Origin: JAWLCQ01 sp041687095
Lineage (GTDB): Bacteria > Planctomycetota > Phycisphaerae > SM23-33
Assembly (NCBI GenBank): GCA_041687095.1
Contig: JAWLCQ010000050.1
Coordinates: 1 to 29,112, forward strand
Direction of reading: 5' to 3'
Length of the DNA: 29,112 nt
Part shown: positions 16,059-23,015 of the stretch, piece after piece
Layout of the letters: every line of letters starts with the position of its first letter
Numbering within the stretch: position 1 is the first letter of the stretch
Notes under the pieces: generated by a model
Seen by the model: only the letters and a program-made list of their open reading frames with translations
Told to the model about the DNA's origin: nothing
Database searches by the model: none
Program-made: the position numbers and the translations under genes

Positions 16059-17912
16059 TCAGAAGTCCTCCCCGCCGTTGCCCTCGTAGGGCTCCTCCTG
16101 CATCCCCCCGCCGCCGCCGCCCCCGCCCATCATGAACATGCCGGCCATCTGGACCAGTTCCTTGACCAGCTCGTTGGGGAGGATCATCACCCCGTGCAGG
16201 GTGCTGTCCTGGACCTTGGTGGCGGCCGCGACCGGGAGGGTCGAGGTCAACTGGATCGGGGGGGCCTCCTCGCCCATCGCCTGGGCGGCGGTCTGGACGA
16301 CCTTCAGCAGGTTCGACGGGCTGAAGAGGAAGACCGACTGGGGGTTCTCGGGCAGCATGGCCAGGGCCTTCTGGACGCCGGGGTCCTGGGCGAGGCCCTT
16401 GGCCTCGGTGGCGGTCTGGATCGCCTGGGTGAGGAAGGGCACGGACCCCCCGAACGTGGCGACCAGGAGGTTCTTGGCCGGGCTGGCGAGCAGGACGCGG
16501 AGCTTGTCCTCCCCGAGGGCCTTGGCCATCTCCTGCTTATCGTCCTCGTCCATCTCCGCCATCTCGGGATGGGTGAGGACGATGGCGTCAACGGTCGTGT
16601 CCCCGACCTTCTCGACGTTCTGCTCGAACTTGATCTCGAGCTGCTCGAACTCCTCGCGTTCGTCCTCGGGGATGAGGGCGAGGATGATCTCCTTGATGCT
16701 TGCGGCCGAGGAGACGAGGGCGCTCTTGAGCTGGTCGGGGTTCTCGACCTCCCAGACCGCCGCCGCCCCGAACACGCCGCTGCCCTGCGGGGCCCCGCCG
16801 ACAACGAACTGCATGGTCTTGACGTTTCCGTCCTCCATGCTCAGCAGCTCATTGATGCGGGCGAGGACCTGCTCGTCCTGGATCATGGACTGGACCATGG
16901 CGCGGGCCATGTCCCGCTGGATCTGCTGCGCCTGCTGCCCCCCGGTGTGGGACCCGACGGCGAGGACGTAGGGCAGGTTGGGCAGGCGGTGGAGCAGCGG
17001 GCCCGTGCCGCTCTTGAGGGCCTGCATGAGCTTGGCGAGGTTGGTGTCGGCCTTCATGACCGCGGCCTTCTCCACCCGCAGGGCCTGGTCGGTCATGCGG
17101 ACGGCGAGGACGGCGTTCTCGACCTGCTTGAACATCTCGGCGTAGACGGCCATGACGCGGGCGGCCATCTGCTGCTCATCGCCGCCGTAGCCCTGCTCTT
17201 TGGCCTGGTCGGCCTGCTGCTGGAGCTTCTGGACGACGGCCTCCATGAGGGGGGCGAGCTGGTTGACGTCGAGGTACATCGCCAGGGCGGAGTCGTCGAT
17301 GATCTGGCTCTGCAGGGCGTTGAGGGCCTTGGGGAGCTGGGCCTGCCCGGTCTGGACGGCCTCGAGGGCCTCCTCCATCGGGCTCAGCAGGACGTAGCCC
17401 TTCATCTCGCGGGCGAACATCTCGCCCACGGGCAGCATGATCTTCTGGGACTTGCCGGCTTCAGTGGGCTGGTAGGCCCCGAAGACGCTCTGGATGTCCT
17501 GGCCCGGGACGAAGACGACGAAGGGGAGCTTCTCGGGAGGGGCGGGGTCTTCGTCGCTCAGCATCTTCGGCAGGTCGATCCCGAACTTCTGGGGGTTGAG
17601 CATGGCGATGGCCAGCCCGCCGTTGGCGTCAAAGCCCTGCCCGAGCTGGAGGCTCTGGGTGAGCATGCCCAGCAGGTTCTGGCTGATCTCGGGCGGGAGC
17701 ATCTGGTCCACGCCGATCGCCTTCATGTAGTCCTGCGTGCTGTTGAGGGTGGCCTTGAGGTTCTTGATGATCACGACGCCCATGGCGTCCTGCGGGACGT
17801 ACTGCACGACGGCCCCCGGGGCGCCCCCCTGCGGGGCCGCCTGCCCCCACGCGCTGACCGACGCCCCCAGTACGCATACCGCCACCACCATCCATAGACG
17901 GGTTGCTCGCAT
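16059..17912 (-). CDS. Exported protein of unknown function, Gly-rich C-terminus
   Basis: A 617-residue precursor with a clear signal peptide (MRATRLWMVVAVCVLGASVSAWGQA, cleavage probably near residue 24). The mature part is acidic, Gln- and Met-rich, with repeated alpha/beta modules, such as QYVPQDAMGVVIIKNL near the start and VAATKVQDSTLHGVMILPNELVKELV near the end. It finishes with a run of eight glycines and QEEPYEGNGGEDF. The general form resembles the large DUF3352-like exported proteins of planctomycetes, but I do not assign a family. AAAGGAA lies upstream of the chosen ATG; upstream in-frame codons give no signal peptide. It stands alone and has its own terminator. Confidence 0.8.
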   Translation of the reverse strand: MRATRLWMVVAVCVLGASVSAWGQAAPQGGAPGAVVQYVPQDAMGVVIIKNLKATLNSTQDYMKAIGVDQMLPPEISQNLLGMLTQSLQLGQGFDANGGLAIAMLNPQKFGIDLPKMLSDEDPAPPEKLPFVVFVPGQDIQSVFGAYQPTEAGKSQKIMLPVGEMFAREMKGYVLLSPMEEALEAVQTGQAQLPKALNALQSQIIDDSALAMYLDVNQLAPLMEAVVQKLQQQADQAKEQGYGGDEQQMAARVMAVYAEMFKQVENAVLAVRMTDQALRVEKAAVMKADTNLAKLMQALKSGTGPLLHRLPNLPYVLAVGSHTGGQQAQQIQRDMARAMVQSMIQDEQVLARINELLSMEDGNVKTMQFVVGGAPQGSGVFGAAAVWEVENPDQLKSALVSSAASIKEIILALIPEDEREEFEQLEIKFEQNVEKVGDTTVDAIVLTHPEMAEMDEDDKQEMAKALGEDKLRVLLASPAKNLLVATFGGSVPFLTQAIQTATEAKGLAQDPGVQKALAMLPENPQSVFLFSPSNLLKVVQTAAQAMGEEAPPIQLTSTLPVAAATKVQDSTLHGVMILPNELVKELVQMAGMFMMGGGGGGGGMQEEPYEGNGGEDF

Positions 17913-18461
17913 GATTCGCTGTTCCTTTCCTGTTCGGAGTCTGGTTTCGTTCGACCGGCCGTCTGGGTGTCGGACACTCCGCACCGTCATGAGGATAGTC
18001 TAGCGCTCCTATGCCGCCGGTCGCCGCCCATTCGCGCTATAATCATATCACGTCCCACGGCCGCTGCAAGTGGACGCGAAGTCAGGCCCATGGGATCGGG
18101 CATGACGGTGCTCGATGGGGCGTGGACACCGTGGGCCGGGTGAAATCCGAAACCCGAAATCCGAAATCCGAAATCCGAAACAAATCCAAAACACGAAATC
18201 CAAATGACAGAAACCGGCCCCCGCGGATGGGGACGGCAAAGTCCCGGGCAAAGCCCCGAGACGAAGGTTTGGGATTTCGGTCCTTTGGATTTCGGCTTTG
18301 TTTCGGGTTTCGTGCTTCGGATTTCGAATTTGCCCGCCTCGCGGCCGCGGGACCGGGGGTCCTGCCGCCCGCCGCGGGACGGGTTCGCCGCGGGGCGTTG
18401 CGGACGCCCAGGAACGGACGTACCATGACCGGACGCTCCAGCAGGAAAGGAATCCAACGCC
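17913..18461. repeat. Intergenic region with an AATCCGAAA-family inverted repeat
   Basis: A 549-bp gap between divergent genes. Arms made of short-period GAAATCCGAAATCC units occupy 18139-18205, with the inverted counterpart (GGATTTCGG units) at about 18268-18333. Their spacer carries ccccgcggatggggac and related GC-rich sequence. A remnant of the same family is at about 2500-2540. A TATAAT lies at 18038-18043 on the plus strand without a convincing -35 box, so promoter assignment for either neighbour is weak. Confidence 0.7.
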
Positions 18462-19067
18462 ATGGTGTCTCCGTCCCCCGGCCCCGAACCGCTGTACCGC
18501 AACATCGCCCGCGTCGTGGTGACGCGGGAGGAGATCGACCGCCGCGTCCGGGAACTGGGGCAGGCCATCGCCGCCGCCCCGACGGAGGAACTGACCATCA
18601 TCGCCGTGCTCACCGGAGCCCTGATCTTCCTCGCCGACCTCATCCGCCGCATTCCCCTGCCCCTGCGGATCGAGGTGGTCTCCATCCGCTCCTACCCCGG
18701 GACCGCCACCCGCTCCCAGGGGCCCCAACTGCTGTCCGATCTCCCCCTGGACCTCGCCGGCCGCGACGTGCTGCTCCTCGACGACATCCTCGACAGCGGG
18801 CGGACGCTCGATCGCCTCCGGGGCGAGATCGAGGCCCTGCGCCCGCGGTCGCTCCGCACGTGCGTGCTGCTCCGCAAGGATCGCCCCGACCTGCCCGACC
18901 GCACCGAGGCGGACTTTGTGGGCTTCGACGTGCCCGACGAGTTCCTCGTGGGCTACGGGCTCGACTACGACAACTGCTACCGCAACCTGCCCGAGATCTG
19001 CGTCCTGCGGGAGCACGCGGGGCAGGAGTGCGGGGCAGGGGGCCAGGCCGGGGAGGGGGGCTCATGA
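18462..19067 (+). CDS. hpt: Hypoxanthine phosphoribosyltransferase
   Basis: A 201-residue type I phosphoribosyltransferase of the purine salvage pathway, forming IMP or GMP from hypoxanthine or guanine and PRPP in the cytoplasm. The PRPP-binding loop VLLLDDILDSGRTL lies near residues 103-116. The base-binding part near the C-terminus reads DFVGFDVPDEFLVGYGLDYDNCYRNLPEI, characteristic of bacterial Hpt. The flexible-loop region is RSYPGTATRSQG. AAAGGAA sits 10 nt before the ATG. The C-terminus carries a Gly/Glu-rich tail not needed by the family. It overlaps the next gene by 4 bp (ATGA). Confidence 0.95.
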   Translation: MVSPSPGPEPLYRNIARVVVTREEIDRRVRELGQAIAAAPTEELTIIAVLTGALIFLADLIRRIPLPLRIEVVSIRSYPGTATRSQGPQLLSDLPLDLAGRDVLLLDDILDSGRTLDRLRGEIEALRPRSLRTCVLLRKDRPDLPDRTEADFVGFDVPDEFLVGYGLDYDNCYRNLPEICVLREHAGQECGAGGQAGEGGS

Positions 19068-19687
19068 GCGCCGGACCGCCCTCCGCACCCCCTGCCGTCG
19101 CGCCCCCCGCGGCCCTGGCGGCGGGGATCCTCAACGACGGGGAACTCATCCTCCTCGCCGTTCGCCCCAGCCTGTGGTACATCCTGCTGGTGTCCTGGCC
19201 GGTCCTGGCGGGCCTGGCCATCGTCGCCGCCGCCGCCTGGGCCCTCGACCGCGGGGGCATCTGGGACCTGCCCCTGCGAGACATGGCGTCGTTCCTGAGC
19301 GTCGTCGCCCTCGGGCGGCTGGTCTGGGCCATGGGCCAGTGGCTGGGGCGGATGTACGTGCTCACCAACCGCCGCGTCCTGTGGATCCTGGGCATGCTGC
19401 GGGTGCAGGTGCACCAGTGCTCGCTGCTGCGGATCCAGGAGGTGTGCCTGACGGGGTCGCGCCCCGAGCGGATCGTGGGCGTGGGGACGCTGGCGTTCGT
19501 GCTGCGCGAGCGGCCGTCCGCCCCGCCCCCGGCGGCTCCGGCGGACAACACGGGCGGCCCGACCGACGCGTCCCCCGAGGACCCCGACGTCCTTGCGCCC
19601 GACATCCCCCTGCCCGCCTGGACCACCCTCTCCCGCCCCCGCGAGATCCAGCAGGCCATCGAGCACGCCATTCACCGCGTGCGGTAG
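19064..19687 (+). CDS. Membrane protein with bacterial PH-like domain
   Basis: A 207-residue protein with a Pro/Ala-rich N-terminus, two membrane segments (about 38-60 and 73-97) and a bPH2/DUF304-type domain. The domain begins at MYVLTNRRVLWILGMLRVQVHQCSLLRIQEV and ends near GVGTLAFVLRE. This arrangement (NrRv, l.rIq, GtL) is typical of YdbS/YdbT-like membrane PH proteins. A Pro-rich linker and a short helix (REIQQAIEHAIHRVR) follow. The role is unknown. It is translationally coupled to hpt by a 4-bp overlap. Confidence 0.8.
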   Translation: MSAGPPSAPPAVAPPAALAAGILNDGELILLAVRPSLWYILLVSWPVLAGLAIVAAAAWALDRGGIWDLPLRDMASFLSVVALGRLVWAMGQWLGRMYVLTNRRVLWILGMLRVQVHQCSLLRIQEVCLTGSRPERIVGVGTLAFVLRERPSAPPPAAPADNTGGPTDASPEDPDVLAPDIPLPAWTTLSRPREIQQAIEHAIHRVR

Positions 19688-20245
19688 GCGGGCGGGATTG
19701 CGGATGGCGGATTCCCGTTCCCCCGGGCACGGGGCAAGTTCCGGCTCCCCACCGGCGCCGTGTCGAATGGCATGAAAGAATGCCACGAGTCCCGCCGCTG
19801 CCGGGCCGTGGTTCCCAAGCCCCCAAAGGGGGCGTCGGACAGTAGCCGGGGGTGGAGCGAAGCGGAACCCCCGGAACGCGGGGCCATTCTCTGGAGCCCC
19901 GAAGGGGCGGGGGAATCCCGGACAATCGGGGCGATTCCTGGTCTTCCAACTCCCTCGCCCCTTCGGGGCTCTGCCCTTTTTGTGCGTGTACCGGGGGCTT
20001 CGCTGCGCTGCGCCCCCGGCTACTCTCCCCCGCCCCGTCGGGGCGGAAGAGGCCTTGGCGGGATCGGCGGGAGCGAGTTTCTTCATGCCATTCGGCACGG
20101 GGCCGGTGGGGAGCGGGGTGCCCCCGGAGCGGCTTCGCATTCCGCCATGGTCTGCCTCCCGCCATCGGGTATACTGGACCCACCCAACGTTCCCCTCGCG
20201 GGCGGGGCGGCGGCGAACGTCCCCCACGCGGGGCGGGAGGCGGCC
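19688..20245. repeat. Large inverted-repeat element (about 450 bp) filling the gap
   Basis: No gene is supported. The outer arms run from about 19703 and back to about 20152 (ATGGCGGA and TCCGCCAT). Clearer arms follow at 19746-19776 (TCCCCACCGGC, then GTCGAATGGCATGAA) and their counterpart at 20079-20111. Inside are further palindromic pairs: AGTAGCCGGGGG near 19841 with CCCCCGGCTACT near 20014, and AGCCCCGAAGGGGCG near 19895 with CGCCCCTTCGGGGCT near 19956. This nested, imperfect palindrome resembles the GCCCCGAAGGGGC repeats frequent in planctomycetes. It has no transposase. Confidence 0.75.
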
Positions 20246-20524
20246 ATGGCCAATGCGAAACCCGAGATCATCACGTTCAAGGTCAGTGCGGAGCTGATGG
20301 AGGCGATGCGGGGCATCCCGAACCGGTCGGAGTTCATCCGCACGGCCTTGCTGCGGGCGCTGGAGCATACCTGCCCGCTGTGCCGCGGCACCGGCGCCCT
20401 CACCCCGCGGCAGCGCGAACACTGGGAGCAGTTCGCCCGCACCCACTCCGTCACCGAGTGCGGCGAGTGCCACGAACTGCACATCGTGTGCGAGAAGGAA
20501 GAGGGCGCGGGGCAAGAGGCCTAG
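20246..20524 (+). CDS. Small ribbon-helix-helix protein with a C-terminal zinc-finger-like motif
   Basis: A 92-residue protein. Residues 8-40 (IITFKVSAELMEAMRGIPNRSEFIRTALLRAL) form a CopG/MetJ-type ribbon-helix-helix, usually a dimeric DNA-binding fold. The second half has CPLC (C43, C46), CGECH (C72, C75, H76), H79 and C82, enough ligands for a zinc or other metal site. It is probably a metal- or redox-responsive regulator; the target is unknown. GGGAGG lies 6 nt before the ATG at 20246. It ends 77 bp before the double-cubane reductase gene on the same strand, so it may regulate that operon. Confidence 0.8.
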   Translation: MANAKPEIITFKVSAELMEAMRGIPNRSEFIRTALLRALEHTCPLCRGTGALTPRQREHWEQFARTHSVTECGECHELHIVCEKEEGAGQEA

Positions 20525-20592
20525 GGGCTAGGGACTAGGGAATAGGCACTAGGGACCAGGGACCAGGGAATAGGCACCAGGGACTGGGAAAG
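20521..20592. repeat. Short-period GGGACTAGGGA tandem repeat
   Basis: About seven degenerate units (ctagggactaggga, ataggcactagggacc, and so on) fill the gap between the small RHH gene and the reductase gene. The repeat begins in the stop codon of the former. It carries no obvious regulatory site except the GAGGG ribosome-binding site that follows at about 20591. Confidence 0.65.
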
Positions 20593-20601
20593 AGGGCGAA
20601 C

Positions 20602-21837
20602 ATGAGTGGATGCGGCGGTGAGGCGAAACCGAAGTCGGCGTGCGGTGGGACGAGCCAGTCCCCGGCGGGGTCGTGCGGCGCGGGCGGATCGAAGGACGCG
20701 GGCGCGAGCGCCTGCCCCCTGGCGCACTTCGAGAACATGATCGGGAACTGCTACGAGTACGCCGTCACCGCCAAATCCGCCGGTACGCCCATCGTGGGGA
20801 TTCTCTGCGAGTACACCCCCCGCGAGGTGATCCTCGCCGCCGGGGCGGTCCCCGTCTGCCTGTGCGGCGGATCGGCCGACACCATCCCCGCCGCCGAAAC
20901 CGACCTGCCCGCCAATCTCTGCCCGCTCATCAAGAGCACGTACGGCTACCACGTGCAGGGGTCCAACCCCTTCCTGGAGATGGCCGACCTCGTCGTCGCC
21001 GAGACCACCTGCGACGGCAAGAAAAAGATGTACGAGCTGATGGCCCGCACGCGGCCGATGCTCGTGCTCGAACTGCCCCAGCGCTCCAGCGACCCCGACA
21101 ACCTCGCCCGCTGGACGCGCGAGATCGGCCGCCTCAAGGAAACGATGGAGCAGCGATTCGGCGTGGAGATCACCGACGCCCGCCTCCGCGACGCCATCGC
21201 CACCATGAACCGCGAGCGCTCCCTCCGCCGCCGCCTCGCCCAGACCATGCAGGCCGCCCGCCCGCCGCTGACGGGCCGGCAACTGCTGGACCTCAAGAGC
21301 AGCATCTCGGGCCTGTGCAGCGACTTCGCCCAGTACGAGCGGGCCATCGAACTGTTCTCGAACACCGAGGGCCCCCCCGAGGCCGCCGATCGCGTCCGCG
21401 TCCTCATGACGGGCGTGCCCATGGCCCACGGGGCGGAGCGGCCCATCGAGATCGTCGAAGCGGCCGGCGGGCTCGTCGTCGCCCTCGAGAGCTGCAGCGG
21501 GCTCAAGCCCATCCTCGAGGACGTGGACCCCGACGCCCCCGACCCGCTGGCGGCCATCGCCGAGAAGTACTACCGCCTCCCCTGCTCGGTCCTGACCCCC
21601 AACGACGGCCGCCTGGACCTCCTCCGCACGCTCGCCCGCGACTACCGCGCCCAGTGCATCATCGACCTCACCTGGCAGGCGTGCCTGACCTACGACGTCG
21701 AATCCGCCCGCGTCCGCGACCTCGCGCACAACGAGCTGCACCTCCCCTACCTCCAGATCCAGACCGACTACTCCCCCAGCGACACGCAGCGCATCCGCGT
21801 CCGCGTCGAGGCGCTGCTGGAGACGGTACGAGCATGA
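20602..21837 (+). CDS. 2-hydroxyacyl-CoA dehydratase-family protein, double-cubane-cluster reductase type
   Basis: The 411-residue protein belongs to the HgdB/BcrC superfamily. Its cluster cysteines are visible: ILCEYTPREVILAAGAVP (C69), LPANLCPLIKSTYGY (C107) and VAETTCDGKKKMYE (C137). The ETTCDGKKKMYE stretch and the single-gene form match the double-cubane-cluster branch (DCCP, E. coli YjiM-like), whose members reduce small substrates after ATP-driven electron transfer from an activase. The C-terminal domain has QCIIDLTWQACLTYD (C352, C361). An extra N-terminal tail carries four more cysteines (C4, C14, C25, C38). GAGG precedes the ATG. The activase at 25972-26748 is the likely electron donor. 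The substrate is unknown. Confidence 0.88.
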   Translation: MSGCGGEAKPKSACGGTSQSPAGSCGAGGSKDAGASACPLAHFENMIGNCYEYAVTAKSAGTPIVGILCEYTPREVILAAGAVPVCLCGGSADTIPAAETDLPANLCPLIKSTYGYHVQGSNPFLEMADLVVAETTCDGKKKMYELMARTRPMLVLELPQRSSDPDNLARWTREIGRLKETMEQRFGVEITDARLRDAIATMNRERSLRRRLAQTMQAARPPLTGRQLLDLKSSISGLCSDFAQYERAIELFSNTEGPPEAADRVRVLMTGVPMAHGAERPIEIVEAAGGLVVALESCSGLKPILEDVDPDAPDPLAAIAEKYYRLPCSVLTPNDGRLDLLRTLARDYRAQCIIDLTWQACLTYDVESARVRDLAHNELHLPYLQIQTDYSPSDTQRIRVRVEALLETVRA

Positions 21838-22088
21838 GGAATTGCGGATCGTGGATTGCGGATTTGGGGGATTGGCCTTCCATGGTCCCGTCGCGTGCTG
21901 GGGGTCTGCAGCAGCGAGGGCAACGGACGCCAAATGGCAAGCCCCGGTCGGATCGCGCGCTGGATCCAGCACGGGCTTGCCATTTGGCGTCCGTTGGAGT
22001 CCCCTCCGCGCACGGGACGCTGCCTTCTCACCCACGCAAATCCGCAATCCGCAATCCTTCCGTCCCATGAGCAACCCTGAGAGGAACG
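21838..22088. repeat. Inverted repeat between reductase and methyltransferase genes
   Basis: Outer arms of ATTGCGGAT units (21841-21866) pair with ATCCGCAAT units (about 22037-22056). Inside is a perfect 23-bp stem, 21922-21944 with 21973-21995, beginning AACGGACGCC and containing CAAATGGCAAG. It could attenuate or terminate transcription between the two genes, or shield the mRNA. The outer units recur near 19695. Confidence 0.75.
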
Positions 22089-22892
22089 ATGAAAGCCAAC
22101 CCTGAGATTACGCTCCAGAACGTTCAAACCGTCTACTCCGGCCCCGAGGGGGACCTGTGGGAACTGGTCATGGGCGAGCAGATCCATATCGGGGGGCTGT
22201 CGTCCTCCGCCGACCTCGCCCAGCGGGCCGGGATCGCCCCGGGGAGCGAGGGCGTGGACCTGTGCTGCTGCACGGGGGCGGGCATGCGGTTCCTCGTCCG
22301 GCTGCGGGGGGTGGCGAGGATGCTGGGCGTGGACGCCACGCCCACCGTCATCGAACGCGGCCGCTCGCGCGTCGCCGACGAGGGCCTCGCCGACCGCATC
22401 GAGTTCGTCCACTCCGACGTCTGCCGCACACCCCTGCCCGACGCGCTGGCGGACTTCGCCTGGGGCGAGGACGCCTGGTGCTACGTCGTCGACAAGCCCG
22501 CCCTCCTCCGCGAAGCCGTTCGCCTCACCCGCCCCGGGGGGACGATCGCGTTCACGGACTGGGTCATCGGGCCCCAGGGCCTCTCCGACGACGAAGCCGC
22601 CCGCTTCCTCGCCTTCATGAAGTTCCCCAACCTCCTGACGATCGACGAGTACGCCGCCCTGCTCACGAAGAACGGCTGCGAGGTCCGCGAGGCCTCCGAC
22701 ACGCACCGCTTCGCCCCCCACGCCGACCTGTACATCAACATGCTCTCGATGCAGCTCACGTACGACGCCCTGAAGATCATCGGGTTCGACATGGCGCGGC
22801 TGGGGGCGATGGCGGGGGAGATGGACTTCCTGCGGCAACTGGCGCACGACGGAAAGATCGCCCAGGGCCGCTTCATCGCCACCCGCCGGTGA
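22089..22892 (+). CDS. Class I SAM-dependent methyltransferase
   Basis: A 267-residue protein with a Rossmann methyltransferase fold. Motif I is EGVDLCCCTGAGMRFLVRL (about 54-72), with an unusual triple cysteine where most relatives have DxGxGxG. LGVDATPTVIERGRSR is the acidic end of strand 2, and IEFVHSDVCRTPLPDALADFAWGEDAWCYVVDK covers strands 3-4. The N-terminal GDLWELVMGEQIHIGG segment resembles glycine/sarcosine-type and UbiE-like methyltransferases. It is placed among the dehydratase-like subunits, so it may methylate their substrate or product; this is inference. GAGAGG lies 4 nt before the ATG. Confidence 0.85.
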   Translation: MKANPEITLQNVQTVYSGPEGDLWELVMGEQIHIGGLSSSADLAQRAGIAPGSEGVDLCCCTGAGMRFLVRLRGVARMLGVDATPTVIERGRSRVADEGLADRIEFVHSDVCRTPLPDALADFAWGEDAWCYVVDKPALLREAVRLTRPGGTIAFTDWVIGPQGLSDDEAARFLAFMKFPNLLTIDEYAALLTKNGCEVREASDTHRFAPHADLYINMLSMQLTYDALKIIGFDMARLGAMAGEMDFLRQLAHDGKIAQGRFIATRR

Positions 22893-23015
22893 TCGGCCGG
22901 CCTATTCGTGCCTCCGCGGAAGCAGCGGGGATGCAGGGGATGCACGGGATGAAGAGAGCGGGGCGGCGTTTGGCAACCCGCGGGACGCGGCGACCGTAGT
23001 AGGATCTGTGAGCCC
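22893..23015. repeat. Gap with GGATGCAGGGGATGC-family repeat
   Basis: A short gap holding gcggggatgcaggggatg at 22925, part of a 29-nt run (22925-22953) that is identical to 25041-25069 inside the coding sequence of the second dehydratase-like subunit. No terminator or promoter is evident. Confidence 0.7.

Noticed and set aside
16194..17897. Leu/Asp/Gly-rich 567-residue plus-strand frame opposite the exported protein
   Set aside because: It mirrors the Gln/Lys/Met-rich sense protein. The sense frame has a signal peptide, ribosome-binding site and terminator.
18038..18043. TATAAT as the promoter of hpt
   Set aside because: There is no -35 box at proper spacing, and about 400 bp including a repeat separate it from the gene.
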